Shown here piece by piece: positions 1 to 12,532 of a stretch of 64,000 nucleotides of DNA. Each line of letters starts with the position of its first letter. The stretch's first letter is position 1. Location of the stretch: NCBI GenBank assembly GCA_003254925.1, contig QANZ01011436.1:13606-77605 (forward strand), written 5' to 3'. Under the pieces are notes generated by a model. The model did no database searches and was not told where the DNA came from. It was given only the letters and a program-made list of their open reading frames with translations. This DNA is from Chamaecrista fasciculata. Taxonomy: Eukaryota; Streptophyta; Magnoliopsida; Fabales; Fabaceae. The translations under genes were made by a program, and so were the position numbers.

Positions 1-402
1 TATGTATAATTGTATATATATAAAAGAAACTATATCATGTTATTTTTGTCATTTTTCAAAAGTAAAAATCTAAAATTTTTTAAAAAATTAAAAAATATAT
101 TATAATAGTTCTTATTTCTTAGAAAAAGCAATCTAAAAGTTTTAGTTTATTATTTGTGAGTAAGACATACATAAAGAAATATAATAAATATGAATAATAT
201 CTTAGATAATATAATAAAATACTAATGTACTATATCAATATCTAATTTTAAACACGATTCGTTGTTTTTCATTATTTAATATTTTAATTATTATCTTTCC
301 AATCTCATTATTTCTTTAAATTTCTTTTATATGCTTTATATTTTTTTTGTCCAAATTATACATTTTTATGTTAAAATGTTGATAATATATTGAGAAAAAA
401 TG
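1..402. other. AT-rich intergenic DNA
   Basis: Very AT-rich sequence with short A and T runs. I see no coding pattern, RNA gene or clear repeat boundary. Confidence 0.6.
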
Positions 403-616
403 GGCCAAAATTCTATTTTGGTCCCTAATGTTTACCCAAAGTTATATGTTGGTCCTTAATAATTTTGTCCTATTTTGGTCCTTAATATTTTTTAAAAGTT
501 TCATAATTGGTCCCTAACTATTGAATATAGTTATATTTCTCTCATATCAAACCCAAACATTAGGGACTAAAACAAAATTTTAGATAAGTATTAGGGACTA
601 AAATAAGATTTTGGCC
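403..616. mobile_element. Short foldback element, Mutator-like ends
   Basis: The two ends are inverted copies that start GGCCAAAAT and run on through a TTTTGGTCCCTAATG-type sequence for about 60 bp. The ends resemble those of the larger gene-carrying element at 17474-18595 (GGCCAAAGTC and then TTTTGGTCCCT), so it may be a small relative. It has no coding capacity. The flanks are A-rich and I could not fix a target-site duplication. Confidence 0.55.
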
Positions 617-1754
617 AAAAAAAATTTTGGCCCCCCTAACCTAAAATCCTAGCTCCGCGTATATGTGTGTGTATGTGAGAGAGAGAGGGGTATGCGTAAG
701 AAAAAAAAAGTAAGAAATGATGAATGGAGAGAGAAAGTTGTAAGTGTAATAAATGAGGGTATTAAAATTTACCATTTTGCCAAATAACTTTTTTATATTT
801 GTATTAAAGTATAGGTAATTATAGGTATTTGAGTAGAGGTATGTTAGTAATTAGGTATGAAAAATGTAATAAAATGATGTTGTAATGAAATAATATGTTT
901 GTAATGAGTTTGTAATTGAAAAACAAACCGTTGTGCTGTACTGTAGATCAAATTATGTATTGAAAATGGAGATAATGAATTTGTATTGAGTTTATAACCC
1001 ATTCCCAAGCACACCCTGAATCTTTCTATAATATGATTTAGTGAGACTTAATTAATTCTTTTATAAAAAAAGTTTAGAAACACCAAAAGTCCAAAATGAC
1101 TCCTGAAAATGTTGGCATATTCTAAAGTGTTTTTAAAATGAATTAAGATAAGTATATACATTATGATCAGGCCAAAAAAAAAGTATAGAAATTATGCGGT
1201 GAATTCAACCAAAGGAAGCGATGTAATAATCAAATTCAAACAGAGGTGTCATATGAAGATTCTCTTTAATTACGATTCAAATATTATATAAGTTTATAAT
1301 AGTTGGATATCTAAATATAACAAAACCTTTCCATGTCAATTAATTTTTGCAATATCGCCAACACTAATTTTATAGCTATTGCATTTAAATATTATCATGC
1401 AATAGAGCTTGTTAATAATAATAATGAAAATAACAAAAACCACTCATCAAATTTCAAATTCGAGATCACAACACGTCGCCATATTCTAACTTTAGCAAGT
1501 ATTGCTGGGATAAATCGAATCGAATCAATTCTAAAAGTTTTCTTAATGAAACATTAACTATTATCACACGCAATTGTAGTCCTAATATCATGGTTTTCCT
1601 TTCTAGTAGCAGTTACTAGCAATTTTTGGGATCTCCACTTGCCATTTTTGGTAGTGAAAATATTGTACACAAAGGAGTTGATCGAACACAAACATATATA
1701 TTTATTATTAAAAAAAATTTAGTCAAAGTATAAAAAAAATGAGAAAGAAACTAT
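617..1754. other. AT-rich intergenic DNA with GA/GT microsatellites
   Basis: A short GT/GA microsatellite lies near 660-690. The rest is AT-rich. A 74-codon open frame at 1333-1557 has composition typical of AT-rich noise and is not called a gene. Confidence 0.5.
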
Positions 1755-2258
1755 TTTTTTTGTCTGAAACATAATTCATTCAAAAGTAAGGCAAAGCCTA
1801 ACCGTACAAAATATTAATTGACGAAGGTGGGGGGATTTACCTATTCAAGATGACCCATCTTTGTGTCAGAAAAATTTGCAAGATAATTAGCTGTAAAGTT
1901 AACGGATCTAGAGATCCAACTAAAGTTACAATCATCTAAAGAAAAAAAAAACAGATCGACGTCGTGGGATTCCAGATCCAGAACACCGCTGCCACAAAAC
2001 CCGCCACAGAAAACACATGGACGCGAGCAGAGAGCACACAGATTTGGGAAGGACAACCGCCTAAAACCACATAAACTTGAAAATCATCGCCGCAGAAGAC
2101 ACACAGAAAAAAGCACCAACGCAGAAGGCAAAGCTGGGAGGCGCCGCCGATAACCCTAATATGAAATAGGGCGAAATCTCTCATGAAAGAGAATGGTGGT
2201 TCCTCACAAGGAGGGGTTTGAGAGAGAACTCTACTCTCATGAGAGAGGAAAATTTTTT
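1755..2258 (-). mobile_element. Probable LINE relic with internal deletion
   Basis: Read on the minus strand, the segment opens with a GC-richer stretch (about 2230-1960). It then passes into a short frame (about 1935-1841) with the pattern F-W-x-x-R-S-x-N-x-x-A-x-x-L-A. That pattern resembles the last part of the RNase H domain of plant LINE ORF2 (usual form: R-S-A-N-x-V-A-H-x-L-A). The minus-strand 3' end runs into a short A tract (T run near 1755 on the plus strand), as expected for a target-primed element. Most of ORF2 is absent. I found no target-site duplication, so the outer limits are approximate. Confidence 0.4.
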
Positions 2259-2728
2259 GAGCTAATTTCCACTTGTTGAGATAGAAAACTATCTTTTTAA
2301 TTATATTAAATTAGTTTATTTTTTTGTCGCAAAAAAAAATATGAAAATCTAACTAATTAAATAACTATCTAAAGCTTTTCATTAAAAGTAAACCAAAAAT
2401 AAATAAATCTTAGACATTCATGTCTTTACTTATAAAATAAATAAATCTTAAACATTCATGCAAATAAATATATGGTAGTTTTTTTTTGGGCCAACAATAT
2501 ATGGTAGTTTTTATTGTTATTTAATAATAAAATAATGTTTTTTAAACATTTGCCAAACAAGTACACTATTTTTCAGGTATTTTAATTATGAAATGTTTTT
2601 AAACCAAAATTTCTTCTATTTATGATTTTTAAACCGAATTTTAAAAAATTAAAATTAAAGAAGAATTAACCATGACGTGACAAAGTAGGCTAAGATTTGT
2701 TGTTTAATTAATTTAATCTGTCATTTCC
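2259..2728. other. AT-rich intergenic DNA
   Basis: AT-rich sequence with short direct repeats (AAATAAATCTTA-type near 2400-2460; ATATGGTAGTTTTT twice near 2470-2510). No gene is seen. Confidence 0.5.
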
Positions 2729-3238
2729 ATAGTTATAAAAACCGGACCGGCCGGTCGAACCAGTTGAATCGCGAACCGGCCAGTGATCCGGTCCGAGTTG
2801 AGTACAAAACTGGTCCAGCTAAGAACCGGTCAAGAACCGCCTGAACCGGTCAAAAATCGGGAAAATCGCCTTGAACCGGCCGATTATGAGGTTGAACCGG
2901 TTCAGGTTTTTTTTTTTTCTAATTTTTTATTTTTTTTAAGTTTTTCTTGATTAAAATGATGCTATTTTTTTTTAAAAAAAATCTTATTATGTTTAGACTC
3001 AAAATAATACACTATTTAATAGTTTTTACTTGAAAATTTAATTTTTTATCCTCTTAATTATCACTTTCTTATTGAATCCAGCTTAAATATAAAGAGTTTA
3101 TTATATATTTTTATTATATTAAAATAAATATATTATTTTTATTTATTTAATTATTAACGGTCCGACCGCGATTGAACCATTGAACCTTGAACCGCTGCTT
3201 CGGCCGGTTCAATGACCGGTCCAATTTTAATAACCTTG
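2729..3238. mobile_element. Non-autonomous DNA transposon with CCGG-rich ends
   Basis: Both ends carry inverted sequence of the type GTTATAAAAACCGGACCGG, followed by many copies of GAACCGGT in opposite orientations, around an AT-rich core (about 2930-3160). The flanks show a near-perfect direct repeat, GTCATTTCC at 2720-2728 and GTCATTTCA at 3239-3247, consistent with an 8-9 bp target-site duplication of the hAT or Mutator superfamily. There is no transposase. Confidence 0.65.
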
Positions 3239-4761
3239 GTCATTTCACTATTTAGAAACGCCTATTTACGTTTTGAAAAAAGTAAAATTTTATATTAAAC
3301 TTTTGTCTTCCTGAGTCCTTAAATACTTGGTTTTACCAATGCAGAAGTTTAGAATTCAGGAATTACGATTGAGAGTTTTGAGGTTTAGACTAGCTTTAAA
3401 TTTTATGATTGAACATCGTGACATGATATACGTTTTATTGAACTACGTACCCTTAAAGTTAAATCTAAATTCAGTGCCGCAATTAAACGCCACTTATGCC
3501 CGTCTCATAGCTAGGGGGAAAAATTGGATACTATTAAAGTGGTTTAAAATTCATATATATATAAAGTAAATTCTATAAAAACATTTATATAAAATAATAA
3601 TTCAATATAAATTTTTGTAATTACTAAACATATTTAATATAGAGATAAAGTTTTTACACATCCCCTTTGTTTTCTATCAATACATCTCCTCATATAAAAA
3701 GAAATAAAAAAAACAAAATAAGAAAAAAAGATATACTAATTAATACTCAATGAAGAGTGAAGACGTCAGTTAGTACTTACATTCATTATGCTACACGCCT
3801 ACACCAATCAATACTCAATGATATTTACTTTATATATTTTGGGTTTGAATCTCATGCAATTCCATTTATAACATAAAAGTCAGGGAAATAATCTTGAAGA
3901 AAATCAATACCTAAATATGAGAATAAAAATTAGATGGGCAAGATGTTGTCATCAACTGAATTGTAAGTAGGGTGTTTAGTGGGTTGAGTCAATTCACTAA
4001 CTCAGTCAAAACAAAATCAACATGTTAGTTTGAGTTGATTTAGCAGGTTGAGCTAACGGGGTGATTTAAGTTAAAAAAAATTAAGTTCATGGTTTAAATT
4101 TTGAATTGAGTTGCGAGTTTTAAGATTTTGAGCTGGTTCAATTCAATCAACTTGTTAACTTGCAAAAATAAAAAATAAAATTATTTTTGTATTTAGTTAA
4201 AATTATATTTTGATATTTTAAATAACATTATTTTATAATTTGATCCATTAATAAATTTTTTTTCGTAATTTAGTCCCCAAAAAATAAATTATAAATGACT
4301 AAATTGAAAAAAAAATTAAGAGAAATCAAATTAAAAATAATATTGGCCAACTTTTCAATCCAACCTAAATCAGCCGATCATAGTTTAATTTAGGTTAACT
4401 CAATTATTTTTTTAATTTAATCTAATTTAATTTTTAACCTGAATTAACCCGCTTTAAATCCAATCTAACCCAACCCAAAAATATATAATATTTAGTACTA
4501 ATTACTATATGAAGAATATGGTTAAAAGGAGTTGCATGCAGATAAGGGAAATTTAAAAAAAGGGGTTGCTTGACAATGAAGTATGGTGTTTGTAGGGACA
4601 CGACACTCACAAGGAAAGAACTCAGAACACACAGTAAATGTTGCGGTGGCTGCATGCTTCTCTGTACTGTGTCAGTGTGAACCATACATAAAGCCTTTGA
4701 CTTTCAAACCCATTGACTTTTTGATTTTTTAGAAAACGAGAGAGAGAATCTATTTTATATT
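3239..4761. other. AT-rich intergenic DNA with degenerate GGGTTGAGTT-type repeat
   Basis: The stretch 3970-4480 is rich in GGTTGAGTT and its complement AACCCAACCC, like the interior of the hAT-like element at 27995-28763, but I could not fix its ends. Open frames at 3327-3569 and 4434-4685 show no recognisable protein. Confidence 0.4.
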
Positions 4762-4946
4762 AGGGTAACATTTTTGTGATAGCTTAAGCTATCTAGCTTT
4801 TAATTATTAGATTTAATTTTTTAGCTTCGAGATCTGTGTTTTATATATTATAAAAAAACATTACATAAATCTCAAGACAAAAAAATTAAATCCAACGATT
4901 AAAAACTAGTGTGCTATAGCTATCTAGCTTTTTATAGCATAACCCT
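4762..4946. mobile_element. MITE-like foldback element
   Basis: Two arms of about 80 bp are imperfect inverted copies. They start AGGGTAAC on the left and AGGGTTATG on the right (minus strand) and include GCTATCTAGCTTTT and GGATTTAATTTTT. The element would fold into one long hairpin. It has no coding content. Target-site duplication not resolved. Confidence 0.55.
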
Positions 4947-5377
4947 TTATAATATCTATCTATATAATCCTCACACAATTTTTTTGTTAAAAAATATAAT
5001 TTTTAATGGGATAAATAAAAAATAATGAGATATCGAGTGTCTTCATACAAAAATTCCATTTGATTATCAAACAGCATTTGATTTTATTTGATAATCAGAT
5101 ATAGGTATTGTAAATATAATTAATTTCATTAGAAGAGTTTTTCACCATAATTAAATGTATCATGGAGATTGGGTTTGAATTAGTTAAAATAAATTTTGGA
5201 AAATCATACCAAAAAGGAAAATTATTACAAATTTGAAAAAATTACAATTAAAATGCCACATAGAAAAGAAGAATTCAAATTAATTATATTTTCTGAAAAA
5301 GCTTTTTAAACTTTTACTATTGTGGTAAAAAGGTCAAAAGTCAGCTTGTGAGCTTTAATTTACATTAATTTGAAATA

Positions 5378-5757
5378 GGTAAAAGCATTAATTTGTGTTC
5401 AAACATTATAGTAATTGTTATCTTTGTCTCTAATATTTTTTGCTGTAAATTTCGTCTCTAATGTTTCACATTTTAATCAATTTTATTCTTTGTTTTTACT
5501 TTAACTAAATATTATCGACATAATCTATGTGGCTAATGATATATAATGTAAAATTGATAGAAAAAAAAAACTCAAATTATAACTCAGATTGAAAAACACG
5601 ATGCAATGCAGTCTTTCATCAATTTATTAAAAGAAGTTAGTTAAAGAATAAAATTGACTAAAATATAAAACATTGGGACGAGATCGACTGCAAAAAAATA
5701 TTGAGAATGAAATTAATAATTAATATAAAGTTCGGGGATGAAATTAATACTTTTACC
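5378..5757. mobile_element. Mutator-like foldback element with exact 10-bp TSD
   Basis: Inverted terminal arms of about 120 bp start GGTAAAAGCATTAATT on the left and GGTAAAAGTATTAATT on the right arm read on the minus strand. The direct repeat ATTTGAAATA lies immediately outside both ends (5368-5377 and 5758-5767). Long inverted repeats with a 9-10 bp duplication are typical of Mutator-like elements. The right end is 360 bp upstream of the AKT1 start codon, so the insertion may lie within that promoter. Confidence 0.8.
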
Positions 5758-5767
5758 ATTTGAAATA

Positions 5768-6117
5768 AGTTTGACAAAGAGGAAACTTGAGTTGGATACG
5801 AAAAGAATTTAAGTGAGAAATGAGGCAAAATTCCAAAAGGAAGTGAAGATGCTAGTTGATCACAAATGAAATAGTTATGGCAATCATGACAAAATAAGGA
5901 AGAACAAAAACACAAAATGGGGTGGCCTTTACATATAAAGCCAGCAAGCGGATCATAAGAGGAGAAGAAACCTTGAACTCGTAAAACAAGCAAGACACAC
6001 ACACATACACACGAGAGAGAGAGAGAAAGAAGCGAATATACATATCATGCTGCCGACTCCAACTATGTGACAAACAACAATTAACACACAGAGAAAAGAA
6101 AAGAAAAGAAAAGAAAA
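5768..6117 (+). promoter_or_regulatory. AKT1 upstream region and probable 5' leader
   Basis: This holds a (CA)n/(GA)n tract near 5998-6030 and a run of five AAAAG-type pentamers at about 6093-6117 that ends directly at the ATG. No TATA box is clear. The transcription start cannot be placed from sequence. Confidence 0.4.
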
Positions 6118-9100
6118 ATGGGATCATCATCAAACAGAAATAAAGGGGTGTTTGGAATTGGAAGAGTGAGCATGTGTGGATTGCAAGAAACAGAGGTTGA
6201 AATCTCCAGAGATGGCAGCCATTACAGTCTCTCCACCGGAATTCTTCCTTCTCTCGGTGCTCGAAGCAATCGTCGTGTCAAACTCCGACCTTGTGTTCTC
6301 TCTCCCTATGATCGCCGTTACAGGTTCCTTCTTTTGCTAATTAACTCATTTTCTTTAATTAATCACCTTTCCTATGGGTAATTGAATTTTCAAGGTTGGA
6401 TTTTTCAGGGTATGGGAGACATTTCTGGTGATCCTAGTGATCTACACGGCATGGGTTTCGCCGTTTGAATTTGGGTTCCTTAAGAAACCAGCAGGACCAC
6501 TTTCAATAGCAGACAACGTTGTGAATGCCTTCTTCGCGATTGACATAGTTCTCACTTTCTTTGTGGCTTATCTCGACAAATCCACATACTTGCTCGTGGA
6601 TAACCCCAAAAAGATCGCCTGGAAATATGCGAGTTCTTGGCTTGCCTTCGATGTCATCTCCACCATACCTTCTGAACTCGCTCAGAAAATCTCACCTTCC
6701 CCTCTCCAATCCTATAGCGTCTTCAACATGCTTCGCCTTTGGCGTCTTCGCAGAGTCAGTGCTCTGTTTTCCAGGTAAACTTGTTAACTTTACACCATCA
6801 TTTTCCTTCATTCCCTCCTTCTTAACTTTATCAATGTTTTCTTGATTTGTCAGATTGGAAAAGGACAGGAACTATAACTACTTCTGGGTTCGATGTGCCA
6901 AGCTTATCTGTGTAAGTCTTGTCTTGTCAACTGAAATCTGGAGTTTTATTTAGGACAGAGTTAAACAACAATGTTTGATTGTTTTGTGATTTGTAGGTTA
7001 CACTTTTTGCTGTTCACTGTGCTGGGTGTTTCTATTATCTCATTGCTGCGCGTCATCATGATCCTGACAACACGTGGATAGGGCAGGAAATGAGCGACTT
7101 CCAGAAACGAAGCCTGTGGACAAGATATGTGACATCTATTTACTGGTCTATTACAACCTTAACTACGGTCGGCTATGGAGATTTGCATCCTGTTAATTCA
7201 AGTGAAATGATCTTTGACATCTTCTACATGCTCTTCAATCTGGGATTAACCGCTTATTTGATTGGTAACATGACCAATTTGGTCGTCCATGGCACAAGTC
7301 GAACTAGAAAATTCGTAAGCTCAATCATTCAATATACATACCCTCAATTCTTTCAATTTTTTTTTTTTAAATTTGTGGTGATTGGTTTTTCAGAGGGATA
7401 CCATACAAGCTGCTTCGAGTTTTGCTCAGAGGAATCAATTGCCTGCTCGTCTGCAAGATCAGATGCTTGCACATTTGTGTTTGAAGTTTAGAACAGACTC
7501 AGAGGGATTACAGCAGCAAGAGACACTTGATTCTCTTCCGAAAGCCATAAGATCGAGCATCTCGCATTATCTATTCTACTCTCTCGTTGATAAAGTCTAC
7601 TTGTTCCGTGGTGTTTCCAATGACTTGCTGTTTCAACTGGTAAATAATCGGAAATCGTTATCATTGGGACTATAATAAATAATGATCTCTTTTATTCATA
7701 ATAAAAAATCAATTTTTCCTTTTTAAATCAATTTTTTGGAGCCCAAGTGATAAATGGTTAAGTTTTGTAGGTGTCAGAGATGAAAGCAGAGTACTTTCCT
7801 CCGAAGGAAGATGTAATATTGCAAAACGAAGCGCCCACAGATTTCTACATTCTAGTAACTGGGGCCGTGGTACGTAATTGTCATCTAAATAAATCAATAA
7901 TCACTATCACAGTCCTATCCAAAATCCCAAAGTGCAATGCTTAAAAAATATCAATTGCTCAATCAAATTGCTTTTTATTTCTTTCTCTCTCTTCCATTTA
8001 TTTGAAATGAAAAATAAAAAGCACATAAAAAATATCTATGATCATATATTTGCAATCTCATGGTGAAAAAGTGAAAATGTTTCACCAATCGGGCTTTTTT
8101 AAGTAGCATTGGCCAATCCGAAATTCTATTGTAAATTGAATGATGATAATAACAATAATAAATTACTTTTTTAATGTAATTTTATAACTACTGTGTACAT
8201 TTTATATTGATTCAAAATTAAAATTAATTATTTTTAGGAAAAAGTAAAAAATTTTAATTTCCCAATTCTTTCAATAAAAATTTTAATAGAATGAGTTATT
8301 TGTACAAAAACAAATTTTAATTTATGATTTTTTTTGCACCTTTATTAGGGTTTTATGAATTTTAGGCTAATAAGTAATAATCATAATAAAAGCAAACTAT
8401 TAATTAAATCCTTAAATTTTTGAAATAATTGATTTGATTTCCAAAAATTGACGACTCATTGCAATTTAGTCTCTTTAGGGACTGAGTTGTACAATAACAA
8501 GATATTCATCAAAGAACTTATGTCATGAACTTATAGGGACTAAATCAAAATGATTAAATTGAATAATTGATAGGGAGCATATAATAACAATGAATATGAA
8601 TGTGATTGATGTAGGACTTGGTGGTTATGAAAAATGGGACAGAGCAGGTGGTGGGTGAGGCAACAACAGGTGATCTATGTGGCGAGATCGGTGTACTATG
8701 TTACAGACCACAGCTATTCACAGTGCGAACGAAGCGGCTAAGCCAGCTTCTGAGGCTGAACCGAACCACATTCTTGAACATAGTTCAAGCCAACGTTGGA
8801 GATGGCACCATCATCATCAATAACCTGCTTCAGCATCTCAAAGATGATGTTAAGGATGATGCTATGATGGAAGGTGTTTTGGTTGAGACAGAGAACATGG
8901 TGGCTCGTGGAAGGATGGACCTACCTCTTAGCCTCTGCTTCGCTGCTCTTAGAGGAGATGACTTGTTGCTGCATCATTTGTTGAAACGAGGCTTGGACCC
9001 TAATGAATCCGATAATAATGGAAGGACCGCATTGGTAACTAATATTTCGAGACTTACTCTTTAACTTAGCGTATGTTGTGATTGTCATTTTAATTTGCTA

Positions 9101-10052
9101 GCTTCTCTGATTTTGATGTTTGATGATCAATTAATCACTTGTTGCAGCATATAGCAGCATCCAAGGGGAGTGACAACTGTGTCCTGCTTCTGTTGGATTA
9201 TGGGGCTGATCCTAATCTTAAAGGTACTTAATTATCTCTCACTAATTCTCTTCTTCTTTTATACAACTTTTATTACTAAACACTAAGTCTAAAAATAATG
9301 TTAATGTAGTCTGTCCAAGTCCAACATATAAAATCGATTAGTATATCTTTGTACAAGCCAATGATCGATGGACTTACAACAGAACACAAGGATTTTGTCA
9401 TGACTCATGACAAGTAATAATAATTTGTAATAGTTTCTCAAGTTTTAGAAAGTTATACTTTGTTTACGCCACCAAACATGGGAATATAAATAATTTCATT
9501 ACATAATTGCTATGTTAGGGAATATTTAAAAAAAGAAAATTGAAACGGATGTCACACGTGGTAGTGCCAAGAAAATTATTGGTGAATATAGTGGGCTTAC
9601 TCGATCTTCTGTCGGTGCCTTATTATATTTTCCTTTAGTTCCCACGAAATATTGCTCTATTATAATTTATAGAGGCGTTTGGTACACGGATTGGAAAAAT
9701 AGTCTCGGGATTATGAGCTCCGGACTAAAGTAATCCTGTGTTTAGTACGCGGATTGGAAAATTAGTCCCGGAAATATTGTATTCCCGGGAATAGCATAAC
9801 TTCCTAAAATAGCTATTTTTTAATCTCACCCTAGGGGGTGGGATTAGTCTAATCCCATGACATGGGATTATTTTTTCTATCTAAAATGACTTTATTACCC
9901 CTAATTAATTTCACTTAATTAATTCTTTCTCTACAAACCCTTATTACTTTTCATCTTTGTCATTCTACAACTCTTGAAGTGCAAAAAAAAATTTATCAGG
10001 TTTATCACTTTTTATCTCTTCTTGCTGATATATATAATATTGCTTTTGTATG

Positions 10053-10089
<37 letters not shown>

Positions 10090-11687
10090 CATTGCTCTCG
10101 TATGATATAATTATTTCTTTATGATATAGTATTCTTCTGCTAAATTGTTTTGAACAAATTCTACATTTGATAAACTATTAGTTGAGAATAAAAAGTCAAG
10201 GGCATATTTGTAAAAGTATTAAACATTCCCATGAATATCAAAATTGAATCAAACACAAAATTGTAACGTTTATGGGAATATTGCAAAATAATCCTAGGAT
10301 TATTCTAACTCATCCAAACAGACATTCTTATAATCATGGGAATCTTATTCCTGGCCCAAAAATGAAAAAATAATTCGTGTACCAACGACCCGTTAGTCCA
10401 TTACCCTTCACGTAGTATTACTCTGAAACTTAAAGAATGACGTAATATAATATAAAATTTCCTATCTATTTTCCTCCCCGAAGACTTGCAAATGATAAAG
10501 ATTATCTAGGTCGGTGCCTTCTATATATAGATTCATTTAATCTCCCTTAACCAGCACACAAGATTGCACCAAGCAAAATAATACCGTGTGGTCCACATGT
10601 CTAATTTGGTCGTTGACAGGTTGATAATATATAGGTTCATTTTGGTTTTATATATATTGTCTATTTCTTAATTGAGTCTAAATTGAAACGTTTACTCTAT
10701 TGACTAGGACATTTATTGAATGCTAAATTGATTCGATGTTCATGATTGAAGAGTAAACAAACTATGGAAATAACATTTGCAGATTGTGAAGGCAATGTGG
10801 CACTGTGGGAGGCCATACTCGGTGGACATGAGTCAGTGACAAAGATGCTAATAGAGAACGGCGCAACCTTAAAATCAGGAAACGTGGGTCAATACGCATG
10901 CACTGCAGTGGAACAAAACAACCTCGACTTGCTCAAGCGCATAATCCGCTACGGAGGAGACATCACCCTTCCTAGTGCCAACCTCGGGACCACCGCCCTC
11001 CACGTGGCAGTGTCTGAGGACAACGTGGACATAGTCAAGTTTTTACTGGCCCACAAATGTGACATGGACTTGCCAGATCAGCAAGGATGGACTCCACGAG
11101 CTCTCGCCGACCAACAAGGCCACCACGACATCAAAGCCATCTTTGACTTCTTAGGGGAGCCCAAGCCCAAGTCTGAGCCCATGATAGCCATACCGATGCC
11201 TGAGTCAACCAGGAAACTAGGTAGGTTCACTAGTGAGCCTAACATGCCTTTGTCCTCTGAGGGAGTGTCATGGGACCAGAGCCAGAGCCAGGGCCGAAGC
11301 CGGCCTAGGAGGAGGACCAATAACTTCCATAACTCTTTGTTTGGGATGATGTCAGTGGCTCACAAGGGGGAGAAGGAGGAGGAGATGGTGTTTAGGGTTA
11401 GTAATAATAATGTGAAGAGTAATGTGAATGTAAAAGCTAGGGTTACTATAACATGTCCTGAGAAAGGTGAGGTTGGTGGGAAGAAGCTTGTGTTGTTACC
11501 TGGGAGCTTGAAGGAGCTGATTGAGATGGGTGCTAACAAGTTTGGAGGGTTTCATGGTAATGTTAAGGTTTTTACCTGGGATGGAGCTCAGATTGATGAT
11601 GTTGATGTTGTTAGAGATGGCGATCTTCTTGTTTTTGTCACTGATGATGGTGGTGGTGGTGGGACACCTCAATCCAATTCCAATTGA
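6118..11687 (+). CDS. AKT1: AKT1-like inward-rectifying Shaker K+ channel
   Basis: Nine exons: 6118-6323, 6409-6774, 6854-6911, 6997-7314, 7394-7639, 7771-7869, 8615-9034, 9148-9223 and 10783-11687. All introns are GT-AG and the frame is kept, giving 897 residues (Arabidopsis AKT1 has about 857). In order: a cytosolic N-terminus; a six-helix channel core with the arginine-rich S4 (R-L-W-R-L-R-R, about 170-180); a P-loop with the K+ filter T-V-G-Y-G-D at 267-272; a C-linker; a cyclic-nucleotide-binding domain (about 390-510); ankyrin repeats (about 540-710); and a C-terminal KHA domain (about 825-885). Such channels carry K+ uptake at the plasma membrane of root cells and, in known cases, are switched on by CBL-CIPK23 phosphorylation. 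The N-terminus and pore fit AKT1 better than AKT5 or SPIK. Intron 8 (1.56 kb) holds a transposon. The gene appears intact. Confidence 0.95.
9674..10390. mobile_element. Harbinger/Tourist-like insertion in AKT1 intron 8
   Basis: The ends are inverted: GGCGTTTGGTACACGGATT on the left, and GGTCGTTGGTACACGAATT reading inward from the right. Similar blocks (GGATTGGAAAA, CCGGGA, TCATGGGA) recur inside, and a (TA)n microsatellite lies at about 10058-10087. No transposase is present. A clean 3-bp duplication was not found, so the superfamily rests on the TTTGGTA-type ends only. Confidence 0.55.
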
Positions 11688-12532
11688 TTACAATTCACAA
11701 CATATGTATAACCCAATCAAACCATTTGTATGTGTCGTTTTGTATATTGCATGCATGCAAATCGGGGATTTTTTTTAGACCTTTCTTATTCTTCACCGTA
11801 GTCTCTCTAATTGTAAATTGTTCAGAGGCCTTAATCTGTTGTTGAAAATTGCAATACAAGCATTTAATCCAAATTTTCACCTTCTGCTTTTCCCCTCAAA
11901 TGCATCAATATGACAAATTTTGTTTCTTTTGTACTCACAATTCAAGTATTTAATTTGACTAAACAACGTCTGTGGCCCTCTTTACTTACTACATCTACAT
12001 TGAAGCATAATCCTACCATTTTTCCCCCTTCTTTTTTTTTTCGGCCTGAATTTTTCCCCCTTCTATTCCTACAAAATAATTGCATTTTAATAACAGAGGA
12101 AGCCAAGCCCGAACTCTTCGCTTTTTCCTAAACAAAACACAAATAGTAAGAAGAAAACTCAAATTCAACTCTTACTGATGATCTTTTGTTAGTAGGCAGT
12201 TACGTCCTGTTATGTGCTGCCTCAATCCTCATAGTTAAAATCAAACCTATCTATCTAACTCCAGAAATTTTTTTCACTGGAACAAAGATAAAACACAGTT
12301 TTGAGAATACACAAATAACTGCATACACGGTTGTGTACCCATAATTTTTCAGGAGTCGAATTTGCATAGGTACAGAATCTGGTGAGAAACCAAATAAAAA
12401 GGATCATATAATCCATTTGCATGCTCAAACTGACAAGGCTGCTGAATACATTGTAACTATCAATAAAAGCTGAAAAATACAGCTTGGCATCAACCATTAC
12501 AAAACAAATTTTACATGTTTATACCTCTTTAT
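11688..12532. other. Convergent 3' region between AKT1 and the RING-CH gene
   Basis: The two flanking genes end toward each other here, so this should hold both 3' untranslated regions. I see AT-rich sequence and no coding frame I believe. The limits of the two transcripts cannot be set. Confidence 0.5.
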
